Positions 45,430-57,069 of a DNA stretch of 64,000 nt are shown here, in pieces. Every line of letters starts with the position of its first letter. Position 1 is the first letter of the stretch. This DNA comes from Rutpela maculata (lineage: Eukaryota > Arthropoda > Insecta > Coleoptera > Cerambycidae): positions 17,235,080 through 17,299,079 of the forward strand of contig OW386292.2 of assembly GCA_936432065.2 (NCBI GenBank), given 5' to 3'. The notes beneath the pieces are model-generated. The model was not told where the DNA came from, did no database searches, and was given only the letters and a program-made list of their open reading frames with translations. A program made the translations under genes and the position numbers.

Positions 45430-46000
45430 AACAAACGGTAGATGGGTTGAAAACGTTCATGATATAAATAAATTTGTTTGCAATTTTGTTAATTGTTTCT
45501 TAGGACTTGCATCAGTCTGCAATTTCTGCCAATCGAAACTTTAAATGTAATATAAATTAATGGCATATGGGAGAAAATTGATCTCAACTTTTACATTATT
45601 ATTGTTTCTGTCAAGTGTTAATACACCTTGGATGGATACGTCTGCCAATACATTTCTTGTGTTCTACTTTGCATATCAAACTTATCTTTCAAATTACAGA
45701 TGGGAGAAAATTATTCAACATCTCAGCATTTTGATACAACTTTAAAAATTGTTAAAGATTATTTATACCAACCGAGATTTTCTACCATTCATTTATTGAT
45801 GTCATAAATCGTAAAAACTTTCATTTGGCAGACGGGAGGTCATTGATCCACATACCCAATTTTGGCGACATTTTGAAATTAGTAATATGATACTTTTTAC
45901 TAACCTGCAGCCGTTTTGCTTCCGTCTACTTGTTTTTGTTTGATTTTACCTTTCCAATATATGGCAGACTGGATAATATTGATCCAAATCTCCACTTTTC
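45430..46000. repeat. Degenerate tandem repeat, unit about 130-140 bp
   Basis: A block of the form (A)TGGCAxAyGGGAxAAxATTGATCyA recurs at about 45559, 45700, 45827 and 45960, with weaker forms at 45438 and 46677. Spacings are about 141, 127 and 133 bp. Between blocks, CTTTGCATATCA (45668) also recurs at 46593. Copies are diverged, so the array is old. Confidence 0.5.
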
Positions 46001-46008
46001 AAACATTT

Positions 46009-46597
46009 TCAAAGAACAATGTTTTTTGACCCATCCGTGGTGAAGTGTGGAAGCTTTTTTACTAATTTTTGGGTGCTGAAAACGAATCCGTAATCCGTTT
46101 TGGTGAAAAATTTCGGGAACACATTTGGGGCTGACATTGGAATTGATATGAGTCTAAACACTAAGTTTCGATAACTAAGTAAAAAAAGAAGTAAAAAAAT
46201 CAAATTCAACCCTCCTCGCCATTCCCTCACCACCCTTAAGAAGGTACTATAACTACTATATAGTTATTTACAAAAAAAAAAAGGTAAATAACTATATACA
46301 AGTAGTTATAGTAGCTTCTATAGTACCTTTAGGGGTGGTGAGGGAATGGCGAGGAGGGTTGAAGGGATGAATTTGGTTTTTTTTACTTCTTGTTCTACTT
46401 AGTTATCGAAACTTAGTATTTAGACTAATATCAATTGCATTGTCAGTCCCAAGTAAGGGTTGTTTTTTAATGTGTTTCCGAGATTTTTCGCCAAAACGGA
46501 TGACAGATTCGTTTTCAGAATTAGTAAAAAAGAATGGCTTCCACACTTTACCATGGTTGAGTCAAAAAAGCCAATTTTTTTAACATTGTTCTTTGCA
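46009..46597. repeat. Long palindrome with arms of about 265-315 bp
   Basis: CAAAGAACAATGTT at 46009 is inverted at 46597. Matching blocks continue inward: AAGTGTGGAAGC, AAAACGAATCyGT, CACTAAGTTTCGATAACTAAGTA-like, and CAACCCTCCTCGCCATTCCC (inverted at about 46340-46363). The arms meet at 46271-46283 around an A run. The innermost GTACTATAACTACTATATAG pairs imperfectly with its counterpart. It lies within the tandem-repeat region, so the palindrome may be an inverted duplication of one repeat unit. Confidence 0.75.
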
Positions 46598-46679
46598 TAT
46601 CAGTGTATTGTCACACGCGGGGCTCTTTGGAATTTCAGCTATTTTACTTCTTATTGCAAAAAGAATAACCACCCTTAAT

Positions 46680-47492
46680 GGCAGACGGGAAAAAATCATT
46701 TAAAAAAACAATGTCAAGAGGCGCCGGTCTATTACTCGATTGATATACGTTAATTCTGAGGTGATACATTGTACACATCCTAAAACAATATTAAAATATC
46801 TTAAAAAAGACGGCAAAAATGCCCAAAAGCGCAAAATGACCTAAGTTTATGGGATTATTTATGGTACTTGTAATGAAAAATATAATTTTGAAGTTAAAAG
46901 CAACTTTTCAAAAGCAAGAGCAAAACAGTTCAAACTGGAACGAAAATAAAAATTTTCAATAATTCTGTAAGCAGAAATTAAAGATTATTTTAAAATAGTG
47001 AAATCACTTATCTCAATTTAAAATGTGGCTACAACAAAGCGTTTAATAAACCGTCTGCTGTTTTACATAAACCGCCTTTTTGCCCATAGACCAGCGGTGC
47101 ATGGCTAACCGAGATAAAACACACTCAACTATCAGTGTCTATTATAAAATAAGGCATTATCCCCGAAACTTAGGCATCCACCAATGGAATATTGATAGCG
47201 AATTACCGAACAATCTGCTCTCTAACTTAACCACTAATCGTAGTGGCCTGTGCTCGTGCCAAAACTACTCTGAAAGCTGAATTTTCCACTTACCTAGTCT
47301 GGAGCTCTCTAACAGGGCCGTAAAACGACTAAACGCGCGATTTTGTGTTGCTTTATTTTGATCTGTTTTAAAGAATTAATATAATGTACGGATTTATTAG
47401 AACATAGTTGTATGTTTGTAACATATAATTAGAACAATGAATAAGACAAATTTGTAGTTTTTTTTTAATTCATATTTCGAAAGTACACCTCT
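46680..47492. other. Unassigned DNA
   Basis: No feature recognised. The 66-codon frame at 47080-47280 is not similar to a known protein. Confidence 0.35.
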
Positions 47493-49170
47493 CAAGTAAT
47501 AATTTAAGTTTTATCACAATCTACAAAAGATTATTAAGTCTATCTAATAAAACGGATCGTAAAACTTAAAACTTAAAAGCTACAATAAACCCGGCATAAA
47601 ACAAAAAAAGACCTTTTATAAAGGTTATAAATATCTTACTTAAATCTATCAATAAAACCAACAGTACTTTAGAACCCAAATCTGCAAGATGTTTTCAAGT
47701 CTACTATAAAACCTTTTATAAAATCTTCTTAAAACCGTTAGTACTTGCAATCAAATTTTAAGCCTGCATTGAGAACATCATGTGTTTTTAATAATTCTTT
47801 GTCGAAAACTTGTTGCACTTAAACTGTTTAAATCAGAAAATGTCGCCAAGTAATAAAATGTGTCGATTGAAATATCTGCATGTGCTAACGTTTTAAAATT
47901 TGATATTAATAAACAACCTAGTGTCAAAAAATTGTCAACGCAAACCACTTTATTGATAAAGCATATCAAAAAAACTTTAAAAAAATCACGCCTTTCATTT
48001 GTCAGCTTATTAATTATTATTTACAATTAATAAAAAAAATAATAATAACCCTAGTTTTAGCTTACTCAGTAAGATTTTGGGCTTTTTAGGTTAGGTTAGG
48101 GTAGGTTAGGTTAGGGGCTTATATGACATATTAACACATTTTAAATAGTTGCAGGCTAAATGTAAACAATAAGAATAAGAAAAATATAACTAAACACTGT
48201 TGCCCCAACTTTGTTCAAACATGTCTGCCATAGTTAACAGAAAAAAACATGGCTGAAAAATTAATAAAACCGTTTATTTTAATAGAATACCCTATTAAAA
48301 GTTTGTGGCTTTAGGAAATATTTTTATAAAACAAAAGGTTTTGTTAAATTCCAATTGTTCCACTTTATTACTATTTTAAAGCCTGTAAGACTTTACCCAG
48401 CCTTATTACTCTTCTTTAAATCCTTTGAGATTTGTCTCTGACAATCTCTAATCTAAATGTACTTAGCTTAGATAACATAACCTAAAAAAAAAACATTATT
48501 TATTTCGTGTGTTTTTGAGTGTGCGATCATTAATAACATTTTATTAAGTACCTAAATACCTAAAATGCTTTTTTGCGCCACATTGCAGTGTTTAAACTAG
48601 AATCAGCAATCACAAAATGGCGTTTACTATGCGTTATATGCCCCCTCTCTCAAAGTTTAAAAGCGTAAGTGGGGGAACCAAAGGATTTATAAGTTCTTTA
48701 TAAAAACCAAAATGTTTTAAAGTAGCTTAAGAAAGCTACCAAAAAACTTTTAGGTTTTAAGGAACCTTTACCAATTATCATCAAAAGCAAATAGTATTTA
48801 TAATAACATATATTAAGGGTAATACTTAAGAGTTATTAGTTTTATTGCTTGATCATAAGGAGTACTTAAAGACCATATTTTAAAACTCCTATAAAACCTA
48901 AAGATTTATAGATGTCTACCACAAAACTTAAAATATTTAAAATCCACTATAAAACTTAATGAGTTTATTGTGGTTTTAAATAATGCAGCAATTAAGTGGC
49001 TATAAAACCAATAGATCTTAAAGAGCAAAGAGGTTTAACAAATTGCTTTAATTATCTGCAGATAAATTGGTATGCACAAAATAAATAATAAAACCCAGTT
49101 CGGTTTATTTACCTTCTTAAGTCTGTGATAAAACCCGATAAATACTTGTTGGAATTTAAATTGTTACTTG
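47493..49170. mobile_element. ATAAAACC-rich TIR element, fuller copy
   Basis: The left end CAAGTAATAATTTAAGTTTT and the right end AATTTAAATTGTTACTTG are inverted. The reverse complement of the left end also matches the right end of the copy at 11069-12018. The element is about 1.68 kb and non-coding. Variants of ATAAAACC or TTTTATAAAGG recur every few tens of bases over its whole length. A segment at about 47780-48160, absent from the other copy, contains a TTAGG array. A target duplication is not evident, so the superfamily is unknown. Confidence 0.68.
48086..48116 (+). repeat. Short interstitial TTAGG array
   Basis: Five TTAGG units with one interruption (GGTAGG), the repeat found at insect telomeres. 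It lies inside the segment that distinguishes the two ATAAAACC copies. Confidence 0.7.
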
Positions 49171-49387
49171 GGCTTGCAGTTAGTAATGCGCAAAATATTA
49201 GATTTTTTTTCAACTGCTTCTCCCTCAAAATAAATAATGCAAATAGAGCGCGCGAAAACGCAGTGTGACGTCACACCACTCCTAACGGTCGACCGCTCGC
49301 CTGTTTCCATATAGTTTCATACGGTACGCACGAAGGACGTTCTAATTTCGTTCATATCTTTTAAGTGTTCTGTATTTTGTTATTAAC
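49171..49387. other. Possible 5' flank of the THAP remnant
   Basis: Less A+T-rich than its surroundings (contains GTGACGTCAC near 49265 and GGTCGACCG near 49286, both palindromic). GTGACGTCAC is a perfect CRE-like site, so this may be an old promoter or element 5' region; there is no direct proof. Confidence 0.3.
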
Positions 49388-49586
49388 ATGGATAAAAAAA
49401 GGTTATATAAATATTGTATAGTTTCTGACTGTAAAAGTACATCAATCAGTGTCTACTCCCAATAAAATATTTTATTTCATTACCAAGAGTGATGAAAGTA
49501 TTAGGAATTTGTGGCAGCAAACTATTCACAGAGAGAAATTTGTTAATAATAAAGGGACGAAATGTAGTTGTGCGGATAAAGTCTAG
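49388..49586 (+). pseudogene. THAP-type zinc-finger remnant
   Basis: ATG 49388 opens MDKKRLYKYCIVSDCKSTSI; after a one-base shift near 49450 the frame continues TPNKIFYFITKSDESIRNLW and ends KCSCADKV-stop. C-x4-C near the N-terminus, the central aromatic residues and the W about 25 residues later fit the first half of a THAP domain (C2CH zinc finger that binds DNA, found in host factors and P-element transposases). The final C..H pair is missing. The DNA is cut off 20 bp later by the Helentron-like element at 49605. It could be an exon of a host gene or of a THAP-bearing transposon. Confidence 0.6.
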
Positions 49587-49604
49587 TATAATAAATTATT
49601 ATTA

Positions 49605-50292
49605 AAAAAACCGCTGCCCAAGGAATCACTACTTCCACATCCAAATTCTCTAACCGAGTCACTCACAACGAAAAAATTTTGTATGTGGAAATAATTGTTT
49701 ATGGAACTTTAATAATATAATATTTGAAATCTTCTACCCCAAAAACCCATAAAACGAGACACCACATCGGTAGTGGGGTGGGGGTGGTGATAGGGGGTGA
49801 TAGTGGGGGTGGATGAAGTAAAAAAATATTTTGAGGTTCCTGGTTCTTGTACATACACTAAATCACAATTTTTTTTCATCCCCTTTAATAATGGGGTGGG
49901 GGTGGTAATGAGGGTGGCTAATGCCAAAAATTGTTTTTAAGACCTTGGCTTCTCTTGTATATACTAAATACCAATTTTATGGACTCTTACCTGCTTGATT
50001 TACCTATTTACCCCAAATTTAACCCAATTTACCCCCCAACCCTTCGACGGAACAGGATGAAAATCTAGTTCCAGATCTCGTTAAAGTACATATGTGTACC
50101 AAATTTCAAGTCAATATCTTAAACAGTTCCAGAGTAAACGTGCGCACAAAAAAAGTTACAGACAGACCGACAGAATTTTTTTTTCTCTCAAACTTAAAAT
50201 CTCGACGTTTCATGACATTCTAAGCCTATTTGAACAATAAAAATTTTAAAAAAAATTTTTGTCATTACTATACTTCCACTGGATGTGGAAGT
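49605..50292 (+). mobile_element. Helentron-like element, full length
   Basis: The best complete copy: AAACCGCTGCCCAAGGAATC and ACTTCCACATCC at the 5' end, and at the 3' end the hairpin ACTTCCAC-loop-GTGGAAGT (50272-50292) preceded by TTACTA. Internal blocks include ACAGACCGACAG (GTCY microsatellite) and the CACCCC/GGGGTGG tracts. It is 688 bp and non-coding. Confidence 0.78.
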
Positions 50293-50828
50293 AATTGCAC
50301 GATAATAAACTTTGTAGCTTGAAGAGGATATGGAGAATTATATGTATTATAAAATACCTTTTATTTGCACATAACCAACAGCGTTATCGCCGTAATTTTG
50401 TCTGGTTGATCTAAAAATCAGATAAATTCGGTAGACTATATTACAGTAGATATCTATCTAGTTAACCTACCTCTGTAACTAGCACTTCCAGCACTTATGT
50501 AATCCGTATTATTATTAAAATATTCCAGAACCATAAAAATGTCTATACACGTCTAAATGCTAGAATCGGAATTAACGTATCCATTTTCTAAAGAACACAT
50601 ATTTTTATGTATAAAAATAACAGAATGAATTAAGTTAAATAACGAAAAAGAACACAGTATACAACGAAATCTCTTAAACCGTTGAATGATGAGTCCTACC
50701 ACTCAACGCTTAAACTGAATATAACTCATAGAACCAGCCGTTGTCTGTTTCAAATACGTTACGAATTCGAAATCAAATATTAAGGTTAATATTAACGCTA
50801 GCGGACTAATTTTTCACTATATACTTAA
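50293..50828. other. Unassigned A+T-rich DNA
   Basis: Nothing recognised. Confidence 0.4.
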
Positions 50829-51307
50829 CAGGGTTCGGACTCATATGGAAAACCTGGAAAATTCAGGAAATTTTAAAAACCCTAAAAGAATCATGGAAGT
50901 CTCATGGAATTTTAAAAATTTCGCAAATATCAGGGAATTTTCATTCACTATGTGGAAAATAAACGACGTACGAGCTTTCACTGTTATTTTCATTTAATTT
51001 TAAGTTGTAACTTTAAATTTAAAAAAAATGAATATTCAAAAATCGACTGCGCCACATTTTTATTATTTCAAGTACTTTTTGCCTTAATAAAAGTATTTTT
51101 ATGACGTTATTTACGAATAAAATAAAACTAGTTTTATACAACAGTCATTTTTTAATTTAGTCAAATATTCAAAGAAAAATTTGATTGTTTTAAGTCACGT
51201 TTAATATAATAATAATTGTTATCGTGTCATTGAAAAACATTTTTTTTTTCTATGGAAAACGTGGAAAATTCAGGGAATTTATTCAATTTTGTAAAGTCTG
51301 AATCCTG
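50829..51307. mobile_element. TIR element with CTTAA flanks, 479 bp
   Basis: The left end CAGGGTTCGGACTCATATGG and the inverted right end (CAGGATTCAGAC) agree at 10 of 12 positions. Sub-terminal TATGGAAAACCTGGAAAATTC on the left recurs near the right end in the same orientation (TATGGAAAACGTGGAAAATTC). CTTAA lies directly outside both ends (50824-50828 and 51308-51312), a 5-bp direct repeat. The CAGGG start recalls hAT elements, but a 5-bp duplication is not the hAT 8 bp, so the class is uncertain. Confidence 0.55.
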
Positions 51308-52581
51308 CTTAAAGGGTTAAATACTTAAGGAAAATGCAAAAATAATTATAAAGTAAATATCACTAAATGCGCCCATTCTGTGATTTTTCCAAAAAATTCG
51401 CATTTACATTTCTAATGCCAAGATAATGCAGTGATTTTTCGAAAATTGTTCGTATTATAAAAGTTGCTTCGGATGTAATGCCCCTTTACGTGTACCTCTT
51501 TTAACGGGTTCCTGGGATCGAATAATTTCTTTGCATCGCAGCGCAATCTATACTTCCGTTTGTAAAATGACTATTTTTACTCAAAACTGAGGTCATTTAT
51601 ATATTCTATTGGATACTTTTATTTATCCTTTACCGCAGTGTTCATCTGCCATAAAAATTTGATCCGTCGGCAAATTTTCTTGCCGGAATGTTTACTTTGC
51701 TTTGTTCAATTCTCACAGATTCATAATTTTTCGGAACAAATTTCCTCAAATCCCCTTTCTCACCCCGACATCACTCCGGATAATCGAATTTTTATTTGCA
51801 GTTTTCTGCACCGCGAACCTGTTTCTTGGAAAAAACGTATTAAAAACTAATTAAACGAAAAACCCCTCATAACTCAAACAGTAGGAAACAATTTCCAGCG
51901 AAAGGGTTATTTTGTTATTTAGGTTAGAGTATTCCTCCTAGCACATGTTTGCTCCGAGGCAATTAAGAATTTTCCGCAGCGCTTTATCCCCATCAATCCC
52001 ATTTAATAAAGAAATCATCCAGCGGGATTATTTTCCCTGGATGTTCCCTTAAATACACATCATTACTGGCCACGTAAAGGTAATAGTGTAATTACTGGCA
52101 TAATTGCTAACAGTTTATATCCCTAGATCCCTTAAAGCGTCCTCAAGATGTCCCTCAAGACATTGCTACCCCCATGACTGTGCCTACTTAGTCTTCACAG
52201 TTACCCCGAGGGTGAGACGGAGGGTGCAGCGTGGAACAGTGGCGGTTTGCTACGTCGGGTTACGCACCAAATTGTTTGTAAATTATTAAATGGGAATATT
52301 GTTTAGGTTGAAGCACCACTGATATTCATAAAGTATACAGTTCGTAAATGTATACCAGTTTCTATTTGCATATGAGTTTCATATTCGCCGGGGTTCACGA
52401 ATCAGAGAAAATGCGAGTAATTTAATGATTTTTTTGCTAAACGATTCGGCTTAGGAGTGTCCAATTTTACTGTAATAACTAGATATAAACGTTGTACTCC
52501 TCGCCGGATTATTGCATTTTTTATATATTACTTGAACATTCTGTAGGCTCCTCGCAGTTTTTTTTTTTAAAATTAGTTATT
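51308..52581. other. Unassigned DNA
   Basis: Frames at 51638-51850 and 52104-52289 are unrecognised. A G+C-richer stretch at about 52110-52270 holds GAGACGGAGGGTGCAGCG; it might be an old exon or conserved element but no protein family is evident. Confidence 0.35.
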
Positions 52582-53244
52582 ACTTCCACATCCAGTGGAA
52601 GTATAGTAACGACAAAAAAATTTTGAAAATTTTTATTGTTCAACTAGCAAAGGCTTAGAATGTCATGAATCGTCGAGATTTTATGTTTGAGCTAAGAAAA
52701 AAAATTCTGTCTGTCTGTCTGTAACTTTTTTGTGCGTACGATTACTCTGGAACCGTTGAAGATATTGACTTGAAATTTGGTACACATATGTACTTTAACG
52801 GGATCTCGAACTAGATTATATTTTCATCTCATTCCGTCGAAGGGTTGGGGGGTAAATTGGGGTAAATGGGGGGTAAATAGGTAAATCAAGCAGGTAAGGA
52901 TCCATAAAATTGGCATTTAGTTTATACAAGGGAAGCTAAGGTCTCAAAAAAATTTTTGGCATTAGCCACCACCCCATTATTTAAGGGGATGAAAAAAAGT
53001 TGTGATTTAGTGTGTGTACAAGAACCTCAAAATATTTTTTTACTTCATCCACCCCCTATCACCACTCCCATCTCACTACCGATGTGGGATATCGTTTTAT
53101 GGGTTTTTGGGGTAGACGATTTCAAATATTATATTATCAAAGTTCCATAAGCAATTATTTCCACATACAAAATTTTTTCGTTGTGAGAGACTTGGATAGA
53201 AAATCTGGATGTGAAAGTAGTGATTCCTTGGGCAGCGGTTTTTT
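52582..53244 (-). mobile_element. Helentron-like element, full length
   Basis: Hairpin at 52582-52602, CTGTCTGTCTGTAAC microsatellite near 52710, and the 5' end GATTCCTTGGGCAGCGG at about 53222-53238. The next copy starts directly after the terminal T run. Confidence 0.75.
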
Positions 53245-53440
53245 ACTTCTACACCCACTGGAAGTATAGTAACGCAAAAAAAAATTGAAAATTTGTATTG
53301 TTTGAATAGGCTTAGAATGTCATGAAACGTCGAGATTTTATGTTTGAGCTAAAAAAATGTCTGTCTGTCGGTTTGTAACTTTTTTTGTGCGTACGATTAC
53401 TCTGGAACCGTTTAAAATATTGACTTGAAATTTGGTACAC
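53245..53440 (-). mobile_element. Helentron-like element, 3' part, in tandem with the previous copy
   Basis: Begins with a mutated hairpin, ACTTCTACACCCACTGGAAG, followed by TATAGTAACG and the microsatellite, and stops after TTTGGTACAC. It abuts the copy at 52582-53244 in the same orientation, a head-to-tail array that Helentrons commonly form. Confidence 0.7.
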
Positions 53441-53605
53441 TAACGCTCGTCCCTATATCTTCTTGATCTTAGTCAAGTTATGAATTTCAAATTTGGGCAC
53501 GTCAAATAACAGCTAAATATGCATTAATTCGACTGATTTATCATTTCCCGTCACTTCCGGTTTCACCGGAATTGATGGACACTTTGGATTTTTAAATGGA
53601 ACACC
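53441..53605. other. Mariner-like debris at the duplication boundary
   Basis: CACTTCCGGTTTCACCGGAA and AAATGGAACACCCTG resemble the arms of the element at 22001-23883 and the ACACCCTG end of mariner-like repeats. The large direct duplication starts at 53606, inside this motif. Confidence 0.45.
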
Positions 53606-53886
53606 CTGTATATTTTTGCATTTTTTTATTCAGGAGGTACTTTTTCATACAACTATGGCACATTGAGATAAAAATATTGACTGACATTTTTATGAACAAA
53701 TTTAATTTTCCATCTATCCGGTCGTGACGCCAAAAAATGTTTTGTTTTGATTCAATAAATAACGAAAAAATACAATGTCATGAAACTGATTACACCCTGT
53801 ATTTCAAAGACACCTACTTGATAGAGATCCACTGTTGAATATTTTCATTTACACTTATCTTGTTGGATATCAATATTATGTATTTT

Positions 53887-54368
53887 ACTTCCACATCCAG
53901 TGGAAGTATAGTAACGATAAAAAAAATGCTGAAAATTTTTATTGTTCAGATAGGCTTAGAATGTCATGAAACGTCGAGATTTTAAGTTTGAGCGAAAAAA
54001 AATGTCTGTCTGTCGGTCCGTAACTTTTTTTTGTGCGCACGATTACTCTGGAACCGTTTAAGATATTGACTTGAAACTTGGTACATGTATGTACTTTAAC
54101 CGGATCTGGAACTAGATTATATTTTCATCTTATTCCGTCAAAGGTTGGTTGGGGTAAATGGGGGTAAATAAATAAATCAAGCAGGTAAGAGTCCATAAAA
54201 TTGGCATTTAGTATATACAAGAGAAGCTAGGTCTCAAAAATTTGTTTTTGGCATTAGCCACCCCCCCCCCCCTCTCCGTTATTAAAAAGGATGAAAAAAA
54301 ATTGTGATTTAGTGTGTTTACTTTGTACAAGAACCAAAAACCTCAAAATATTTTTTTTGCTTCATCTA
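53887..54368 (-). mobile_element. Helentron-like element, 3' part (duplication copy 1)
   Basis: Hairpin at 53887-53907, GTCTGTCGGTCCGTAAC microsatellite, GGGGTAAAT repeats and a pure C tract; truncated after CTTCATCTACGAGG. Confidence 0.72.
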
Positions 54369-55693
54369 CGAGGAATACGACAATGAAAAAGATTCTAAAT
54401 TAGTATTTCTCTTTAAACGTTATAATACTTAATGTTTTATTTTGTACTGTTTTGAAAAAAATATATTTTTATTTTTATATGTTTAAGTTAATGTTTTAAG
54501 CCCTTAAAATAAAGGCCTTTTAAAGTTTTCCTTTTACAAATAAAAATTTTTTCTAATGACGTTTGTGTTTTTTCTTTTTAACATTTAAACTTGAAAAGAA
54601 AAGTCGCTTGATTAAAATCGTGATTTTATCTTAATTTTCATTAAATGATTTAAATCAGGTCAACCCTGATAGTAAAACGGGTGTTTAAAACTGAATCATG
54701 CATAGCCAGTAAATCAAGATATTATTTTTTAAAGAAATCTTGTATTTATTTATGAAATCCGTTACCAAAAGACTAACACGAACCCACCCTGAGTGGAAGG
54801 AAATATAAATCTCAGAATCCGCACCGAAATAATAGTGCGCTCTACAGAAAAGTAAACTCGCATATTTTGTTGAAAAACTGGATCAGCGAAAGTATATTCA
54901 AAAAGGAGAGGATAACTCTATAAAAAGCCTCCGATATAAACATATTGCGCTTTGGAGGTTAAGTCTGCTGGGAAACATCGAATTTCATTAGAATGCGAGC
55001 TTCCTGAGGAGAATTATAGCAAATCCTTTTGTCTGAAACCGGGACCCGCTGACAATGCCGCGGCCGGCACTTTAATTGTATACAAAACCAACAAATTAGC
55101 AACACATTCACTGTTAATGAGATATCCATTTGGAGTACGGTTCTTTAATTAATAGCCCGACAATGTTTCATAATTTCTATTTTCTTATTTGGAATGCTAA
55201 TCTTGTCCCAGAACGGGGTTGGGTGCGCCTGTACGGGATTCTAATTTAAATCCGACGTCATCACAACGTAATTCAATATTATACTCCAGACTATATATGC
55301 ATGTTGTAAATTTTCATTCAGTTATTCAACGTTCAAGGGAACAATTTGTTTATATTAGTCAATGTCTTTACGTTTAATTGGCGACCTTTAATCCAAGCTT
55401 TGGCTTACTGAAAAGTAGAATAACAAAACAAATAGTCGGGGAGCATAGTGAACATTTTTTGTTTTTTCATGATGCTTGACAATAAATAAAATACTACATA
55501 GAGAAAATTTTTTATATTTCATCCATTTGTAACAAAATTACGCTTCAAATTGTCTTAAAAGACTGATGGGAACAATGTGTGCAAATAAATAATATATTTT
55601 GGAGTAATGATCTTGTGTAGTTTGAATTTTTGAAAACACACGCAACAAAATAATATGCAGAGCAAAAGCCAATGGCCAAAGAGTTCATTGAAG
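54369..55693. other. Unassigned part of duplication copy 1
   Basis: ATTTAAATCAGGTCAACCCTG at about 54648-54668 looks like the right end of a hAT-type element (CAGGGTTG inverted), but no left partner was found. The frame 54952-55152 has no recognisable domain. Confidence 0.35.
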
Positions 55694-55900
55694 AACAATC
55701 TCAGCTCAGTCGGTTAAGGCGTATTGAGTGGCGAATATGCTGACCGACTGTCTATCGCGTTCTGGGTCTCTGTGCTGACAATGTAGAAGAACGCACTACC
55801 GGGCGTCAAAATGACGCAACACCAATTTATTTCTCAGGGGGCGCCAGTCGCGTATTACCCCGTTCTTCTACCTCCCAGGCGGGTTCGAGATAAGATGCAC
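55694..55900 (+). mobile_element. tRNA-related SINE-like block (duplication copy 1)
   Basis: CTCAGCTCAGTCGGTTAAGGCG is an excellent tRNA A-box region, and GGGTTCGAGAT near 55879 resembles a B box. They are about 180 bp apart, too far for one tRNA unit. GTAGAAGAACG (about 55782) and its inverse CGTTCTTCTAC (about 55861) bound an inserted or rearranged segment. The same block is repeated at 62656-62862. Confidence 0.45.
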
Positions 55901-57069
55901 TTCGATAGCCGGATAATGGACCAAGGCTGCACTACCACAGATCGGTAATGACGCTTTCTCTGGACCTGAATTCCCTCGTTAGGGGTTTAGGCACCTCTTA
56001 ATTTCCTGAATTTTTGCATAGAAAAATCCCAACCGAAGAATTTCTCTGCGGAGGGATTAATTTTTGTACGTGGAATCCACGTTTTGGTCCGTTAATAACG
56101 GACTCTGTTTCTCAAAAAAAGCATTAAAAAATCCTTATCAAACTTCCGTAGGGCAACCAGAAGGTCAATTGTTAATGTGAATTAACTCGACACATCCGGT
56201 TTTCGATACGAAAGTTCCAGGGATTATAGACCGTTAACAGGCCTCAAGATCAATTAAGAAACCATTGGTCCAAGAATCCGTTTATTTAACAGAAGCGGTT
56301 ATACAAAATTCTCAAGATAAGAATCGTGCCTTCCCCAATCAAGGTAATGGCTTTCAGACCATACAAACGAGAGCGCTTACGCTAACGATCGATTAGGTAG
56401 AAAAGATTCATGCATACCTTCTCAGAATCAAAATGCGAACTTTTTTGAGAAGTCTGAGACTATTTGTAATTCGTAATTACGGCTGACTGATTTTAACTTA
56501 AAAAAGTTTTACTAAATGAATTTAGTTTCGCTAGAGACTACTTAGCTTTAAAGTTCTTGTATCGTGGAGGTTCACGTACTCAAACACATTCATGAGGATT
56601 CATAACTACATAAGTTTAATGGCGTTCAATCAGTCCACGATTTACTTGCTCCTATGCAGTTGTTCAATATTATCGATATGGTAGCAACCCACCTTCGAGC
56701 GACTTTTAGGCAAAATTGAATTTTTGGTTTTTTATGCACAAGGCGTTTTCCTCTATAACTTTGTCATTTGGAAAACCTCGCTATTGGCTTTCCTACCATC
56801 ACTTTGTCGGGACCACTCAACGCGCTCTACCAAATTGCGAGCCGCTGAGTTAATCCAAACTCTTTCTATGCCTTGTACATGTGCATTGATTTTTATCAAT
56901 TTTTGCTTGTCGGCACTACGCCGGCTTTGTCAAAACCTTCTATTTTGCCTTTTGGATGCAGTGCATCGCTAAAATTTTATGCTCATACTTTAGAATTGGG
57001 CTTTCAATGACCGTACATCAAAGGTCAATAATGTCTTTGGTGGATGAATAAAAAATAAAAAAATATTTC
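55901..57069. other. Unassigned part of duplication copy 1
   Basis: No domain recognised; the 82-codon frame at 56724-56972 is cysteine- and leucine-rich, has no family resemblance, and is retained unchanged in copy 2. Confidence 0.35.

Larger units (their letters stand above)
53606..57038. repeat. Large direct duplication, copy 1
   Basis: From CTGTATATTTTTGC onward, this sequence recurs at 60565-64000, as far as I compared without a substitution. The offset is 6959 bp before, and 6962 bp after, a poly-C tract (12 C here near 54261, 15 C near 61221). Shared contents include a Helentron-like fragment, a SINE-like block and unassigned sequence. Two open frames (54952-55152 and 56724-56972) translate identically in both copies but match no family I know. 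Confidence 0.92.

Noticed and set aside
48086..48116. True telomere or chromosome end
   Set aside because: Only about five units with an interruption, embedded in other sequence on both sides.
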